Shown: positions 22,270 through 33,871 of the stretch, piece by piece | How the letters are laid out: every line of letters starts with the position of its first letter | How positions within the stretch are numbered: position 1 is the first letter of the stretch | DNA from: Areca catechu | Lineage: Eukaryota > Streptophyta > Magnoliopsida > Arecales > Arecaceae | Length of the DNA: 64,000 nucleotides | Direction: 5' to 3' | NCBI GenBank assembly: GCA_021397845.1 | Contig: CM038047.1 | Coordinates: 43,059,210-43,123,209, forward strand | Translations under genes and position numbers: made by a program | The notes under the pieces: generated by a model | Databases searched by the model: none | Told to the model about the DNA's origin: nothing | Seen by the model: only the letters and a program-made list of their open reading frames with translations

Positions 22270-22284
22270 CTCACTCTAATACCA
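22270..22284 (-). other. Primer-binding site of copia derivative
   Basis: TGGTATTAGAGTGAGGC on the minus strand is a diverged form of the TGGTATCAGAGC initiator-Met site, just downstream of the 5' LTR. Confidence 0.65.
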
Positions 22285-22289
22285 GTTAT

Positions 22290-23109
22290 TGTGGCACTAC
22301 TTTTACTAATACCACTTATTAGAGGATCCCTCAGATTATGGAAATAGATTTCCATCCAAGATTATACCTCTATTGACAAAGTTGATACCATAAGAGGAAA
22401 GAGGAAGAAAGATACATAATATAATTTAATTAGACATGCAGACTTTACTAAAAGAGAAAAAAATGCTTACAAGAGGAGAACACACACTCTCAACCCTTAT
22501 ACAAAAGAATCCCTCAACAAGAAGCCAAATCCCTCACAAAACTCTTAACTCTCAAGAAAACTCTCTAACTACTCTCTACTACCACCCACTTCTATCTGAC
22601 CTCTGTTCTCCTTTTTAAAGGTTCTGAGACCATGTACAAGTCTCTGTGTCGAAGAGTCCTTTGATAGGATTTTAGATATTCAAATTATGTTGAAAACGGA
22701 ATCCAAACCAAGTCAAAACTGTATCTCAAAGATCATAGACCATTTATGGACCATGCTACCCTCTCCCGTGTGAACCGATGCATGAACTAGGCCAATCCCT
22801 GCATGCCACACGTGTGACTACATGCGTTCACATATGTGAACTATTGTGCACCATGCAAAATGTGCAAGAAACACATGGATGCATGGACTAGCTATGCACC
22901 ACAAGTCGTATGCCCCTGTGGGCTACACGTGCCTATGGGCCTCGCCCTCCTGCAAGCTATGCATGCTTGCATGCTATTCCTTGCACATGCACTTGGGCCT
23001 AAACAGCCCAAGCCTGGTTTGCTCATGGGCATGTGCTGGGTCCTTTCTTGGATTTTCTAGTATCTGGGTTTTATATTTTGGACCAAATTGAGGCACTTTT
23101 TCAATAACA
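22290..23109 (-). repeat. 5' LTR of copia derivative
   Basis: This 820-bp partner of 19938-20720 is diverged from it by substitutions and small indels. Confidence 0.8.
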
Positions 23110-23480
23110 ATCAACCCATCACCCCTCTATATAAAGGGGCAAAGGGGAACCTCAAGTAAAAACCATTTTATAATAGATATAACCTAGAAAGTTTATCATT
23201 TTCTCTTTTTGCTTTCTATTATTGATAAAAGATTCAATTGTCTTAGGCATCGGAGGGTCCCCCACTAAATAATCTTAGATGAGTGGACTTCTTTGTAAGT
23301 CTTCCAGAAGGAAGAGTTTTCCAATGCAACACCTCTCCATGTCGATCAGTGATCAACCTCCACCTTAGTAGGAGATCGAGCCTAGCACCAGGAGTCTGGA
23401 AAATTGCAGCAAACCAACTCAAATTAGCTTTACACGAACCTAGACTTACTTGAAAAGACCAAAGAATGAGCTCAGATCAA
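23110..23480 (+). repeat. 5' LTR of gypsy-type element, second part
   Basis: It resumes after the copia insertion with the TATA box CTCTATATAAAGGGG (23130-23145) and a leader with GCATCGGAGGGTCCCCC, similar to gypsy R-U5 boxes seen at 1545-4700. The exact LTR end is not clear, and no convincing primer site is visible. Confidence 0.5.
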
Positions 23481-23690
23481 GATAGTATCATACTAGTAGC
23501 AGATGGCCTAGTACTACAATGCTGGTGTCAAAACAAAGATTATTTGACTAGGAGACCTGGTTTTTCGATGAGTAGAGGTATCTAAACTAACCAAGCATGA
23601 TAAATATCCCCAAATTGTAAAAGCCTATACCAGATCTTGGAAGTTGTTTGATCAAGAGCCTATAAGTTAGAAGAACTTGATGGCACTACC

Positions 23691-24121
23691 TAGGGATGGC
23701 AATGGGTTGGGTTTGGATTGGGTCACCCAAAACCCATACCCGTCCCGCTAAAAAATTCTCCATCCCATATCCATCTCGGGTCGGATCGAGTATAAAAAAA
23801 TCATATTTGGATCGGGTCGAGTCAGAACGGTCTCATAAAACCTAGTTTATTTAAAATCTAAATGGATCGGGTTGAGTCATGTCAGGTCGGGTATATTCAT
23901 CCCATATCCAATTTACTTAAATATTTTATAAACATAGATTTTTTATATATAAATGGGTCAGGTTTGGATTAGGATGTACTACTATCCATACCCGATCCGA
24001 ACCTGAGTCAGGTTTTTTTTATATAATCCATATATGTTTATAAATTAGGCGGGTCGAGTTTTACCCGCCCTATTAGGGTCGGGTCAAGTATCCACTAGGT
24101 CGATAAAAGTTACCATCCCTA
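23691..24121. mobile_element. hAT-like MITE with perfect 8-bp TSD
   Basis: This 431-bp element has ends TAGGGATGGCAA and TTACCATCCCTA (inverted repeats with one mismatch), flanked by GCACTACC at 23683-23690 and 24122-24129. The interior is rich in GGGTCGG words and non-coding. TIR and TSD length are those of hAT elements. Confidence 0.9.
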
Positions 24122-24129
24122 GCACTACC

Positions 24130-25085
24130 ATCCCTATAACCTAGAATGCAGAAAATCTAAGGGCATATTATCAGTAAGCTTTCAAACTTGTACTATTAAG
24201 ATATTAATGAAAAATAGATTGCCCTTCTTTGCCCTCTTTTAAGACTTGAAGAATCTTTAAGTAACAAAGGTCAGGGCTATACCGACCAATGAGAAGCGAC
24301 TAACGAAAAGCAACTGAGGTCAAAAACAAACTAACCTCCTAGAGATACCTCAACTCTGGTTGGGATCTCTAGTAAAACAATTGAAGGCTTAACTACTAAA
24401 AAGAGACACCCAAGCTTTGACCTAGACCTCCTTGACTACGTCAGTGGATCAATCTCTTGGAGATATCCCGGTAATGGCCAGGACCCCCAAATAAGTGCTT
24501 GTCTAAAGGCCGACCACAAAGAGATACATCAATCTAAGTTAGGACCTCCAACCTTGAGATCAAGGATTCTTGGTCTTAAAGAATCTCAATTCTAGCCAAA
24601 AGATTGAACTATAGATGGAAGGCAATAATTACTTCAACTAAAAGTAGCCAAAGCTCAAAAGCTTCAACATCGCTTGGAAAATCCTGATGATAACTACTAT
24701 GAGCTAAAGCAATTGGGATATAAGAGCCTTAACTTCATTTAGGAAAACCTTGGCAATTACTACTTCAAATTAAAGCAAATAAGAGAAGAAGATTCAACTT
24801 TGTTTAGAGAAATCCTATCCATGACTACTTCAATTCAAAGCTACTAAATCTAGAAATTTTAACTTTGGTTTAGATAAAAGCAATCTTTGCTATAGCCCAA
24901 AATGGAGCTCCTACTATAACAACAACTTTGGAATCAAAAGATCAAAACACACAAGGTAACAAACACAATTGAAACTGAAACATAAATTCTCATTTAGTAG
25001 AGGGTTTTGGTTGCAATTATTTCAACTAACCAAAAAGAAGAGATCCAAACTACAAAAGAAAGAAAGCAAAAGCCATAAAATTTAA
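24130..25085. other. Non-coding interior of gypsy-type element
   Basis: No reading frame of note is present. It contains diffuse repeats of AGATACCTCAA- and CCTTGA-type words. Confidence 0.45.
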
Positions 25086-25089
25086 GCAA

Positions 25090-27310
25090 CTTTCTTAGTG
25101 GAAAGCTACACCTTGGTTGCAACTTTGACCTCCTCTAATTCAACATGAATTTCAGGAGCCACAATGTGCTAGTTTGGAGGTACCTTAGCCTCCTCAGCCT
25201 CCATCATTGGCACCTCAAGTATAGTTGGGGTGAAGACTAGAGGAGCAGTATCATTTTTTGCCTCCTTTTTTTAATTCATCTCCAAGGTAGCCCCAACATT
25301 TGCTCCATCTTTTTTTACCTCATCTTCACTCTTGTCGAAGTTCAGGTTGCTTACATCAACTCTAGAGAAGAGCCAAGCCACCTGGGCCTTGCAGAGTTCA
25401 AAACTGATGAGAAAGGCTAAAGTTGCTCTATCTATGATCTATGCCTTGAATTTCTTCAATGCCTTGTATGCCTCGAATTCCTTCAATGCCTTGTATGCCT
25501 CCACGGTTCAGAGCCTGGCCTTGTAGATGGCCATCGACTTCTCAACCACTGCCATTGCCCTCTCAGTGTCCTCCTTAGTTGAAGCCAACCACCTCACTAG
25601 CCAGTAGTTTCTCCTGCTCAATGATCCTATTCTATTAGAGGTTGGCCAATGCCCTCCTGAAGGCAAGCTACTCTTCAAGAAACCCTAGGTCAGAATGGCC
25701 TCGAGAAGCCTCCTTGATTACCTGCATCAATGGCTTGGGCTCATGCCTTGGTAGTATGGAGCTGATCATCAAGCTCTTATTTCAAGTCATAGAAGTCAAG
25801 GATTTTCTTGCTTCAGATGGAGAAGTCATGAATGAGCTACAAAAATTAAGAAAAAAATAATAAGTTCATAATGTTAGAGAAATACCGAAGAGCATATCAA
25901 ATAGAAACTTATTCGAAGGAGCCCACTAAAGCCCGAGCTCATCACCCTGTCCATGTGGTGAGCTTTTTTGGCCGACCAATCAGCCAATAGGAGTACCATC
26001 TACATCAGCTCCTGAGTGAGCTACTTGTCTTTTAGTCCAGACTTAAACTTTTGGATAGTGTTCATCACGGTAATAAACCCCTTGATTTTGAATATGGAGG
26101 GAGCAGTATTGGCCTATGGAACTGAAGAAGATGATGGTGTGGTCCTCATTGAGGGGATCAGGACTAGCAAGGGAGACTGGCCCTGGTGCACCACCAAGCT
26201 TGGAGCTCAACAAAAGTAGGGAGAGGCTTGCAAAGCCGACGTTAGCAGGATGACAGTGATGACTTTTTGCTCATCGTTGATATCGACAGGCTTGGTCAGG
26301 AAGACCCCAGACTTGGTGTCGGTGCAGAAGTGGATTCCTCAATCCTCTGCTTCTTCTTCTTCTTCTTTAGTGATGACAAGGCCTCACCCTTCGACCTCTT
26401 CTTTAGGGTAGATTGTAGGGACTCCTAGATTGGCCTCATTGTTGCAAGACTGAGCATAAGAAATTAGTAAAAAGAAGAAGAAGAAGATAGACTATATCTC
26501 AAGGACACATCAAGCAAATTCCAGCATCATATAGAGCCAATCTATGATTGGCTCTTGGGCTAGTGTCACCTTGACATTGCATAATAATAAAAAATGTTCC
26601 TTATCCTCATAAAGTAGCTTGGCATGTTTATTTAAAGAAGTCTGAGGATAGCTCCAGAACTAGCTAAAGCCCCATAAAAGGTCAGAAAATAAAAAAGTAA
26701 CATGGCTCGTCCAACCATGGATCGAGGAAAACAATCCCTAGTGGAATTGGTAGCCTTTTCAAGGAGAAAAATACTACTAGCCCTTTGTATGAGGATGTCT
26801 CTTCAGAGTGAAATAGGTACAAAAAAAAGAATTTCTTGATCGGATCCCAAGGAGATCACATATAAGAATGAAAATAATAATAATCCATTGAATGCTATTC
26901 GAACTAACATGAGCAAGAATGATGAGGTAGAAGTCAAGATCATTAATAATAAAGAGATGAGAAAATCGAAGTTCAGCTTAGAGGGGCTGCTCATAAATTC
27001 TGAGATACCCTCTAGAATGTAGATGATACTATCATTCTGACCAGGTAATTCTAGCCAAAACTGATCAGGAATATAATACTGAGCCCGAACCCTTTCTAGG
27101 TTGAACTCAGTAAGAATTGATTATTCAATGCTTGGCCTGAACTCAAGATCCTCTAAGCGATAGGCATCAAGATACCTTGACCAACTAGAAGCCGTGGGAT
27201 TGCTAATTGGCCCAAGGTGCAATCTCAAACATGACCCGAGAAGGGATCGACTAAGAACTTTGGTAGGGCCGATGGCTTTCACCTTGAGTTTCACTACCCT
27301 CTAAATCCAT
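25090..27310 (-). pseudogene. Antisense extra ORF of gypsy-type element, decayed
   Basis: On the minus strand, opposite to the LTR promoter and polypurine tract, the N-terminal part reads RYLDAYRLEDLEFRPSIE, a stop, then FNLERVRAQYYIPDQFWLEL and PGQNDSIIYI, followed at 26803-26994 by a diverged hydrophobic stretch with VRIAFNGLLLFSFLYVIS. This matches the Transposase_28-like arrangement at 9280-9860. The C-terminal part (25100-25560) shows TVEAYKALKEFEAYKALKKF and STKKVA-type sequence, an alpha-helical, charged end. Many stops and frameshifts are present. Function is unknown. Confidence 0.6.
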
Positions 27311-28045
27311 AAAAGTAAAAAAAGATAGAGAAAAGGAAGGAAGAACAAAGGAAAAAAAAATAATGGGATTGGAAGAATGCAAGCAAACAAAAACCGAGAG
27401 CCAAAAGCTCTAAAAACTAATAGGAAAAGCCAAGAACAGAAGGAAAAAGATGAAGCACCTTTAAAAAACTAAGAAGAAAGTTTGGAACAAGTCACCAGAG
27501 GAGAAATGCTAGCAAAGGCTTCTCTTCTGATGAATGGTGGAGTAGCAACAATGTATGGACAAGAGAAATAGCTTGGTGGAGATAAATAAAGAAGAGAAGG
27601 GAACCGACTCTCACCCTATTCATACTACCTTCAACGGCCCTGATCAACATGATAATTCAACACATCCGGTTCGGATTTCAACATGGTGTTGCTCACTGGC
27701 TAGGCATAGTAAGCCATGCTAACTACCTTGAACGTGGTCCCACCAGATGTTGATCCTTGATAAGCTACCATGATATCAAGAAGATCTCCAAATTTGAATA
27801 ATTTTAATGTGCCACTTGGATTCCTGCACCTTTATAACTTTGTAATAATAACTAGAGGAATGCCTCGAATCTCGAGTCTAGAAACATTTATAGAGTAGCA
27901 TAAGTATCAGAGTTTGGCATTAGCCCAAAGAATCTCATCTTAGGAACACTTGACAAAAGAAAAATGACATCTCTAACTGACTACTCTTATTGTCCAAAAT
28001 CAAGTAGCCACTTTGAACTCAGGAGTGGGGGGTAAGTGCTAGGGG
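27311..28045. other. 3' region of gypsy-type element with polypurine tract
   Basis: This is purine-rich non-coding DNA. The last bases, AGGAGTGGGGGGTAAGTGC at 28021 and AGGGG, lie just before the 3' LTR start and probably hold the polypurine tract. Confidence 0.5.
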
Positions 28046-28297
28046 TGTTACTTATTTTCCTAACTAAAGAAGCTTGGATCCTAACCAAGTAGATGACTCG
28101 TCTCCATAAGAGGAGAGCACATGACCACTACCAAAAGAAATGGCCAAGCCTATGACTTCAGATAACGATCAATCCAGTGCTCGGATACCAACTGACCCTA
28201 GGCAAATAGCCAAGGTTGACATATCCAACAACCTCAATGATGTAGTCACTAATGATGTGCATGAGGGTCATCTTGTAGTGCAAAATCTTTACCAATG
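28046..28297 (+). repeat. 3' LTR of gypsy-type element, truncated
   Basis: It starts TGTTACTTATTTTCC and matches 19511-19790. It ends abruptly after CAAAATCTTTACCAATGC; what follows has no match in the 5' LTR. Confidence 0.65.
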
Positions 28298-29192
28298 CTT
28301 TTTGATAGTGATGTTTCAAAATGCATTTATTCTATCAGACAGATTAGCTTGTGGTTTTGTTAGTTGTAAGTTTATAATAAGGCAAGCAATTATACAGTTG
28401 GATGAGTTACAAATCAACATGTTGTAATATACGAAGTAACTTTTCTATTTAAATGATTGACCTTCACAATATTTTGTTTATGTTGGTTAGCTTGAATAAG
28501 TTTTTACAAGATAAGCAAATTGATAGCATAGGAAAAAAATTATGCTGAATTCTTTTTTATTTTGCTGAAATTTTGGAGTTATGGAAATAAAGAACCCAGA
28601 TGCTTGAAGTTCTCCCTGAGAAAAATTAAATTATTTTGCAGTCAACTGCAACTTAGTCTCTCATTTGTTTATTATATTTTCTCTAGTGTCAGGAAAGGTC
28701 TGATCATCTGCATAATAGTACATAGATATGACTAATTAATAATGCTGCCTATGTTGGTCTTGAAGTTTTCAATTAGATGATTCCTCAAAGCAAATTATAA
28801 GTTTGGATTTTTTTTCTCCATGTTTTAGGGTATAATTTAGTAATTACTTTCTTGGGTTACAACATGGAATTTAGGCATACTTTTAGCTAGTTTTGTATGC
28901 AATTTTGGGCTGCTAGAATATGATGCATCTTTTGCATGTTCTTGGTGCACCAAATGCACTAGTTTCGACTAATTTATCATGGCATAGAAATGCTAAAATG
29001 GGATTTGAGCTTGGAATGCTTTTTTGTAATATCTTTAATCATAGATCTGGGTCAAGGGCCATGGTTAGTTTAATTAAATCAATGGTCTAGATCAAGTTTA
29101 GGTCTCTTAAGGTTATAAAAAGTTGGAGCTGGTGTAAGGAGACATCCAGAAAATCAAGCAAAAGATCTATTTTCTTGTTCTTTCACTCTTTT
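28298..29192. other. AT-rich spacer, no gene recognised
   Basis: I see no coding or repeat structure. It may be old intron or upstream sequence of the DEG-like pseudogene, but nothing proves it. Confidence 0.4.
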
Positions 29193-29197
29193 CCCTT

Positions 29198-29534
29198 TGT
29201 TAGCTATTTTTTTAGGACTGCAACTTGTCTACGTATTAGAAAATTGTTTCTATTTTGTTTAGAGTATGTCCTAGTCTTTAGGAAGTGGTTAGTTTGTTCA
29301 AATTTTGTCCTAGTCTTTAAGAAGTGCTTAGTTTGTTGAAACGTGTTGCTATTCATGGCTTAGTTTTCAGTCTCTAAGTTATTTTCCAGTTTCTATATAA
29401 TGTAAGTTTGTTGTATAATAAAAGTCGAACTCCTAGTCTGCATTTCCTTACATATTCTTCTTTCCTTCTTCTCTCTATTTACTGCATTTTCATAAACTTC
29501 TACCTTTGTTATATTTTTATCTTTAAAACTAACA
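29198..29534 (+). repeat. 5' LTR of copia element
   Basis: It starts TGTTAGCTATTTTTTTAGG and ends AAAACTAACA, and contains two copies of GTC(C/T)TAGTCTTTA(G/A)GAAGTG. It matches 33531-33866. Confidence 0.9.
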
Positions 29535-29536
29535 AT

Positions 29537-29548
29537 TGGTATCAGAGC
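29537..29548 (+). other. Initiator-Met tRNA primer-binding site
   Basis: TGGTATCAGAGC follows two bases after the 5' LTR. It is complementary to the 3' end of plant initiator-Met tRNA, the usual copia primer. Confidence 0.9.
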
Positions 29549-29586
29549 TCTCTTCTAAAAGGACCTATGTGCGAGCTTGACGCATC

Positions 29587-30312
29587 ATGGAAGCCGAAGC
29601 AAGTTTCTCCTCAATTGCTCTACCGGTGTTCGATGGAGACAACTACCAGATTTGGGCGGTACACATGGAGACATACTTGGAAGCTTTGGATCTTTGGAAA
29701 GCAGTGGAAGAAGATTATGATGTTCCTGCACTTCCAAACAATCCCACCATGACGCAGATCAAAACTCATAAGGAGAGGAAGACAAAGAAGTCGAAGGCCA
29801 AAGCATGCTTGTTTCCTGCGGTGTCATCAACCATCTTCACAAGAATAATTTCCCTTAAGATAGCCAAGTCTATATGGGATTACCTCAAGGAAGAATATGC
29901 AGGAGATGAAAGGATAAGAGGAATGCAGGTTTTAAACTTAATAAGGGATTTCGAGTTGCAAAAGATGAAGGAATCTGAAACAATTAAAGAGTATTCAGAT
30001 AGACTTCTTGGAATTGCAAACAAAGTCAGGCTACTCGGGTCTGAATTTAGTAATTCAAGGATTGTAGAAAAGATCCTTGTCACAGTGCCTGAAAGGTATG
30101 AAGCGACATTTACAACCTTGGAAAATACCAAGGATCTGTCAAAAATTTTCTTGGCGAAATTTCTCAATTCCCTACAAGCACAAGAGCAGAGACGACATAT
30201 GAGGAAAGATGTCAACACTAAAAAAGCCTTACTTGCAAACATCACGGAGCTGACAAAAACAAAGGCAAAAAGAAAAAAGGCCAAGGGGGAAATTCTTTTG
30301 TTCCTGTTTTGA
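29587..30312 (+). pseudogene. Copia Gag, capsid part
   Basis: This 241-aa open frame starts MEAEASFSSIALPVF just after the primer site. It shows DGDNYQIWAVHMETYLEALD, AKSIWDYLKEEYAGDERIRG and VEKILVTVPERYEATFTTLE, the UBN2/DUF4219-type Gag of plant copia elements. A frameshift near 30300 separates it from its zinc knuckles, so the full polyprotein cannot be made. It is otherwise uninterrupted. Confidence 0.88.
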
Positions 30313-30569
30313 ATAACAACAGAAGCAAAAAAAGAAGCTTCAAGGGTAAATACCCTCCTTGCCATCACTGTAAAAAGGAAGGTCACCCGCCATTCAAATG
30401 CTGGAGGAGACCTGACGCAAAATGTTCCAAATGCAACCAAATGGGACATGAAGAAGTAATTTGCAAAAAAAAAGTTCAACAACAGGAAGTTGACGCCCAA
30501 GTTGCAGAACAGGAGGATGAAGATCAACTTTTTGTAGCATCTTGCGTTGCAAGTAGTAGTTCGACTTAA
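30309..30569 (+). pseudogene. Gag zinc knuckles of copia element
   Basis: Two CCHC-like knuckles, CHHCKKEGHPPFKC and CSKCNQMGHEEVIC, are followed by an acidic stretch and a TAA at 30567. The same frame continues into protease. The knuckles bind element RNA. Confidence 0.85.
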
Positions 30570-31909
30570 AGTTGGTTAATTGACAGTGGCTGTACCAACC
30601 ACATGACCAATGACAAGAAACTTTTCAGAGATTTGAGGCCAACTAACATTACTAAAGTCAAAATTGGCAATGGTAATTACATCTCTGTCAAAGGGAGAGG
30701 GACAATCACCATAACCAGCACTACAGGCGCAAAAATAATTTCTGATATTCTCTACGTACCAGAGATTAATCAAAATTTGTTGAGCATAAGCCAGTTGATT
30801 GAAAAAGGCTTTAAAGTGATCTTTGAAGATAGTTTCTGACACATACTGGATGTCAACAGTGAGAACATTCTCAAAGTGAGAATGAAAGGAAAAAGTTTTT
30901 CTTTTGATCCCATCAAAGAAGAACTTGCTGCATTCTCCATGGAAGCTAGCAATATCGAGATATGGTACAAGCGACTTGGTCATTGTCACTTACAAAGGAT
31001 GCAGTTTATGAAGGAAAGGGAGCTCACAGTTGGCTTACCAACCTTTGAAGATCACTTACCGAATTGTCATGCTTATCAATACGGTAAACAAAATCGGAGA
31101 CCACTTCCAAAGTCATCCTGGAGAGCCACTCATAAGTTGCAACTGATCCACACAAATGTATCAAGTTCTCAAAGAACTCAATCATTAGCAGGTAGTCGAT
31201 ATTACATTACTTTTATTAATGATTTTACACGGATGTGTTAGATTTTTTTCTTGAAATTCAAGTCAGAAGTAGCTGGAGTTTTCTGGAAGTTCAAGAAAAT
31301 GGTGAAAAATCAAAGGTGGTTGCAAAATTCAAGTTGTAAGGTCAGATAATAGAAAGGAGTATACTTCAGCAGAATTTAATATGTTCTGTGAAGAAGCCGG
31401 CATAGAACACCAGTTTACTACTCCCTACACTTAGCAAAACGGAGTTAGTGAAAGGAGAAATAGATACATAATGGAGATGACCAGATGCATGCTACATGCA
31501 AGGAGTTGCCAAAAAATTTTTGGGCTGTGACAGCTAGTACTGTTGTTTTCTTGCAGAACAGATCACCCACCAAGGCATTGAAGGATAAAACTTCATTCGA
31601 GGCATGGTATGGCTATAAACCTTCACTCAATTTCTTAGAGTATTTGGTTGCTTGTGTTTCTCTCACATTCCACAGGTCAAGCGTGATAAACTTGACAAGA
31701 AGTCAGAACCAGGAATCTTTGTTGGATATAGCTCTTCCTCAAAGGCATATAAGGTTTATCAACCTCAAATAGGGAAGATGATTATCAGTAGAGATGTGTT
31801 CTTCAATGAAGAAGAGAAGTGGAATTGGGAGCAGACAAAAGAGACATCCATGAGCAAGCAAAAATCGAGTCTTCCCTTCCAAACAAGAGAAGAGCAAGCA
31901 TCAAAATAG
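30570..31909 (+). pseudogene. Protease, GAG-preINT and integrase of copia element, broken
   Basis: SWLIDSGCTNHMTNDKKL is the protease active site (Asp-Ser-Gly), followed by DILYVPEINQNLLSISQL. A TGA lies near 30838. EIWYKRLGHCHLQRMQFM is the GAG-preINT box. The integrase core is degraded: the first Asp appears as Asn in LQLIHTNVSSS; VRSDN and QNGVSERRNR keep the second Asp and the Glu. Stops near 31240, 31350 and 31433 and a frameshift interrupt it. The end of integrase is at 31652-31909 (PGIFVGYSSSSKAYKVYQPQ). Confidence 0.8.
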
Positions 31910-31959
31910 TGGCAAGAAGAATTGGAAGATGATCTACCAATTTGTGGAACAAGACCGCT

Positions 31960-33516
31960 CCATGATATTTATCAGAGGTGCAATGTGGCCATTTGTGAAC
32001 CTGCTGGTTATGAAGAAGCTATTAAAGACCAAAAATGATAGAAGGCAATGGAGAAGGAGTTGTCAATGATCAAAAAGAACAAGACTTGGGAGCTAGTTGA
32101 TAGACCAAAAGATAGAAAAGTTATTGGAGTAAAATGGGTGTTTAGAACCAAGTTCAATGAGATGGATCCATAACAAACACAAAGCCAGGCTTGTTGTCAA
32201 GGGATATGCTCAAGTCTTTGGAGTTGTTTACTCGGATACATTTGCCCCTATTGCCAGATTAGATACTATTTAGCTTGTGCTAGCTACAGCAGTCCAAAAT
32301 GGGTAGAAAGTGTTTCAACTAGATGTAAAATCTGCTTTTTTAAATGGTATTTTGCAGGAGAAAATCTATGTTGAATAGCCCGAGGGATTTGTGGAACAAG
32401 GTGAAGAGAAGAAGGTCTACTTGCTCAAGAAGGCTCTATACGGCTTGAAACAAGCACCTGGAGCATGATACAGCAAGATAGATAAGCATCTGTCAAGCCT
32501 AGGATTTCGAAAAAGCATGTCAGAGGCTACTCTTTATGTGAACTGTAAAGGAGATTATCTGCTTATAGTCTCTATTTATGTTGATGATCTTTTAATCACA
32601 GGTGGCAATGCCAAGCTTGTTGAAGAGTTCAAAAGAGAAATGTTGAAAGTTTTTGAAATGGCAAACCTTGGACTAATGACATACTTTCTGGGAGTAGAGA
32701 TTAAGCAGTTAGAAAATGAAGTTTTCATCTGTCAAAAAAATATGCCAAGAAAATTCTCAAGAAGTTTCATATGGAGGATTGCAAGGAAATGGCTACTCCA
32801 ATGAATCCAAAGGAGAGCTTAAGTAAGGAGGACGGCACAGACAAAGTTGAAGAAAGCTATTTCAGAAGCATGATTGGCTGCCTAATGTACCTAATGGCAA
32901 CCAGGCCAGATATCCTTTTTGCTGTAAGCATTCTCTCTTGTTTCATGCATTGTGCTACTGTAATGTATCTTAAAGCTGCAAAAAGAGTCATTAGATATAT
33001 CAAAGGAACTATTGACTTTGGTGTAAAATTCAAGAAGTGTCGAAACTTCAAGTTATTGGGATTCTCTGACAGTGATTGGGGTGGATCCATGGATGACATG
33101 AAGAGTACATCTAGGTACTATTTTAGCCTAGGATCAGGAGTTTTATCATGGAGTTCCAAGAAGCAAGAGATTGTAGCACAGTCTACTGTAGAGGCCGAAT
33201 TTGTTGCTGCTACAGTAGCTGTGAATCAAGCATTGTGGTTGAGGAAGTTGTTTTGTGATTTACATTTAAAGCAACTGGATGTTACAGAAGCGTTTGTGGA
33301 CAACCAGGCAGCAATTGCAATCTCCCACAATCCAGTTTTTCATGGAAAACCAAGCATTTCAAGATCAAATTTTTTTTTTAAGAGAAGTGCAGAAGGAAGG
33401 AGAAGTGAGCCTCATTTATTGCAGATCTGAAGATCAGCTCGTAGATATTTTTACAAAACCTTTTCCAGCGAACAAGTTCGAACTTCTTAGGCAAAGACTT
33501 GGAGTTTGCAGCTCCT
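31960..33516 (+). pseudogene. RT and RNase H of copia element, broken
   Basis: RT begins with KKNKTWELVDRPKDRKVIGV and KWVFRTKFNEMD, is then frameshifted and has stops, and recovers at 32517 with the catalytic LLIVSIYVDDLLITGG. The RNase H part at 32771-33518 has RPDILFAVSILSCFM, DSDWGGSMDDMKSTSR and VEAEFVAATVAVNQALWLRK. The end is in a shifted frame (DQLVDIFTKPFPANKFELL). The enzymes would convert element RNA to DNA. At least one Trp or Gln codon reads as a stop. Confidence 0.82.
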
Positions 33517-33530
33517 AAAACATGGAGGAG

Positions 33531-33866
33531 TGTTGGCTATTTTTTTTAGGACTGCAACTTGTCTACGTATCAGAAAATTATTTCTATTTTATTTGGAGTA
33601 TGTTCTAGTCTTTAGGAAGTGGTTAGTTTGTTCAAATCTTGTCCTGGTCTTTAGGAAGTGCTTATTTTGTTGAAACATGTTACTGTTCATGGCTTAGTTT
33701 TCGGTCTCTAAGTTATTTTCCAGTTTCTATATAATGTAAGTTTGTTGTATAATAAAAGTTGAACTCCTAGTTTGCATTCTCTTACATATTCTTCTTTCCT
33801 TTTTCTCTCTATTTACTGCATTTTCATAAACTTCTACCTTCGTTATATTTTTATCACTAAAACTAA
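33531..33866 (+). repeat. 3' LTR of copia element
   Basis: It starts TGTTGGCTATTTTTTTTAGG after the purine-rich ACATGGAGGAG and ends CTAA just before CCCTT. Confidence 0.88.
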
Positions 33867-33871
33867 CCCTT

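Larger units (their letters stand above)
19938..23109 (-). mobile_element. Gag-only Ty1/copia derivative, minus strand
   Basis: LTR-like repeats of about 0.8 kb lie at 19938-20720 and 22290-23109. On the minus strand they start TGTTA(A/T) and end near (T/C)ACA. The primer site is TGGTATTAGAGTG (initiator-Met type, diverged) just inside the right repeat. The 1.57-kb interior holds a decayed copia gag (21660-22230) and no RT, RNase H or integrase. It is a deletion or non-autonomous derivative. It interrupts the LTR of the gypsy element at 19511-28297. Flanking 5-mers (ATGAT, ATCAA) do not match well. Confidence 0.75.
19511..28297 (+). mobile_element. Gypsy-type element without visible pol, plus strand
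   Basis: Direct repeats begin at 19511 and 28046 and share GAAGCTTGGATCCTAAC, AGAAATGGC(C/T)AAGCCTATGACTT and TGTGCATGA(A/G)GG. The 5' LTR is split by a copia derivative (19938-23109) and resumes at 23110 with the TATA box CTCTATATAAAGGGG. The 3' LTR starts at TGTTACTTATTTTCC after a purine tract and is cut off at about 28297. The interior (about 23480-28045) holds no gag or pol I can recognise, only a minus-strand extra-ORF remnant, a MITE and non-coding sequence. It resembles a non-autonomous relative of Tat-type elements. The missing 3' end prevents a target-duplication check. Confidence 0.6.
29198..33866 (+). mobile_element. Ty1/copia retrotransposon, decayed, plus strand
   Basis: This is a full-length 4.7-kb element. 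LTRs lie at 29198-29534 and 33531-33866; the primer site TGGTATCAGAGC is at 29537; gag, zinc knuckles, protease, integrase, RT and RNase H follow in copia order (integrase before RT). The flanks CCCTT (29193-29197) and CCCTT (33867-33871) fit a 5-bp target duplication if the right LTR has lost its final CA. Several stops and frameshifts inactivate pol. Confidence 0.9.

Noticed and set aside
28140..28427. 95-codon ORF MAKPMTSDNDQSS...
   Set aside because: It starts inside the truncated gypsy LTR and has no matching product in the 5' LTR copy.
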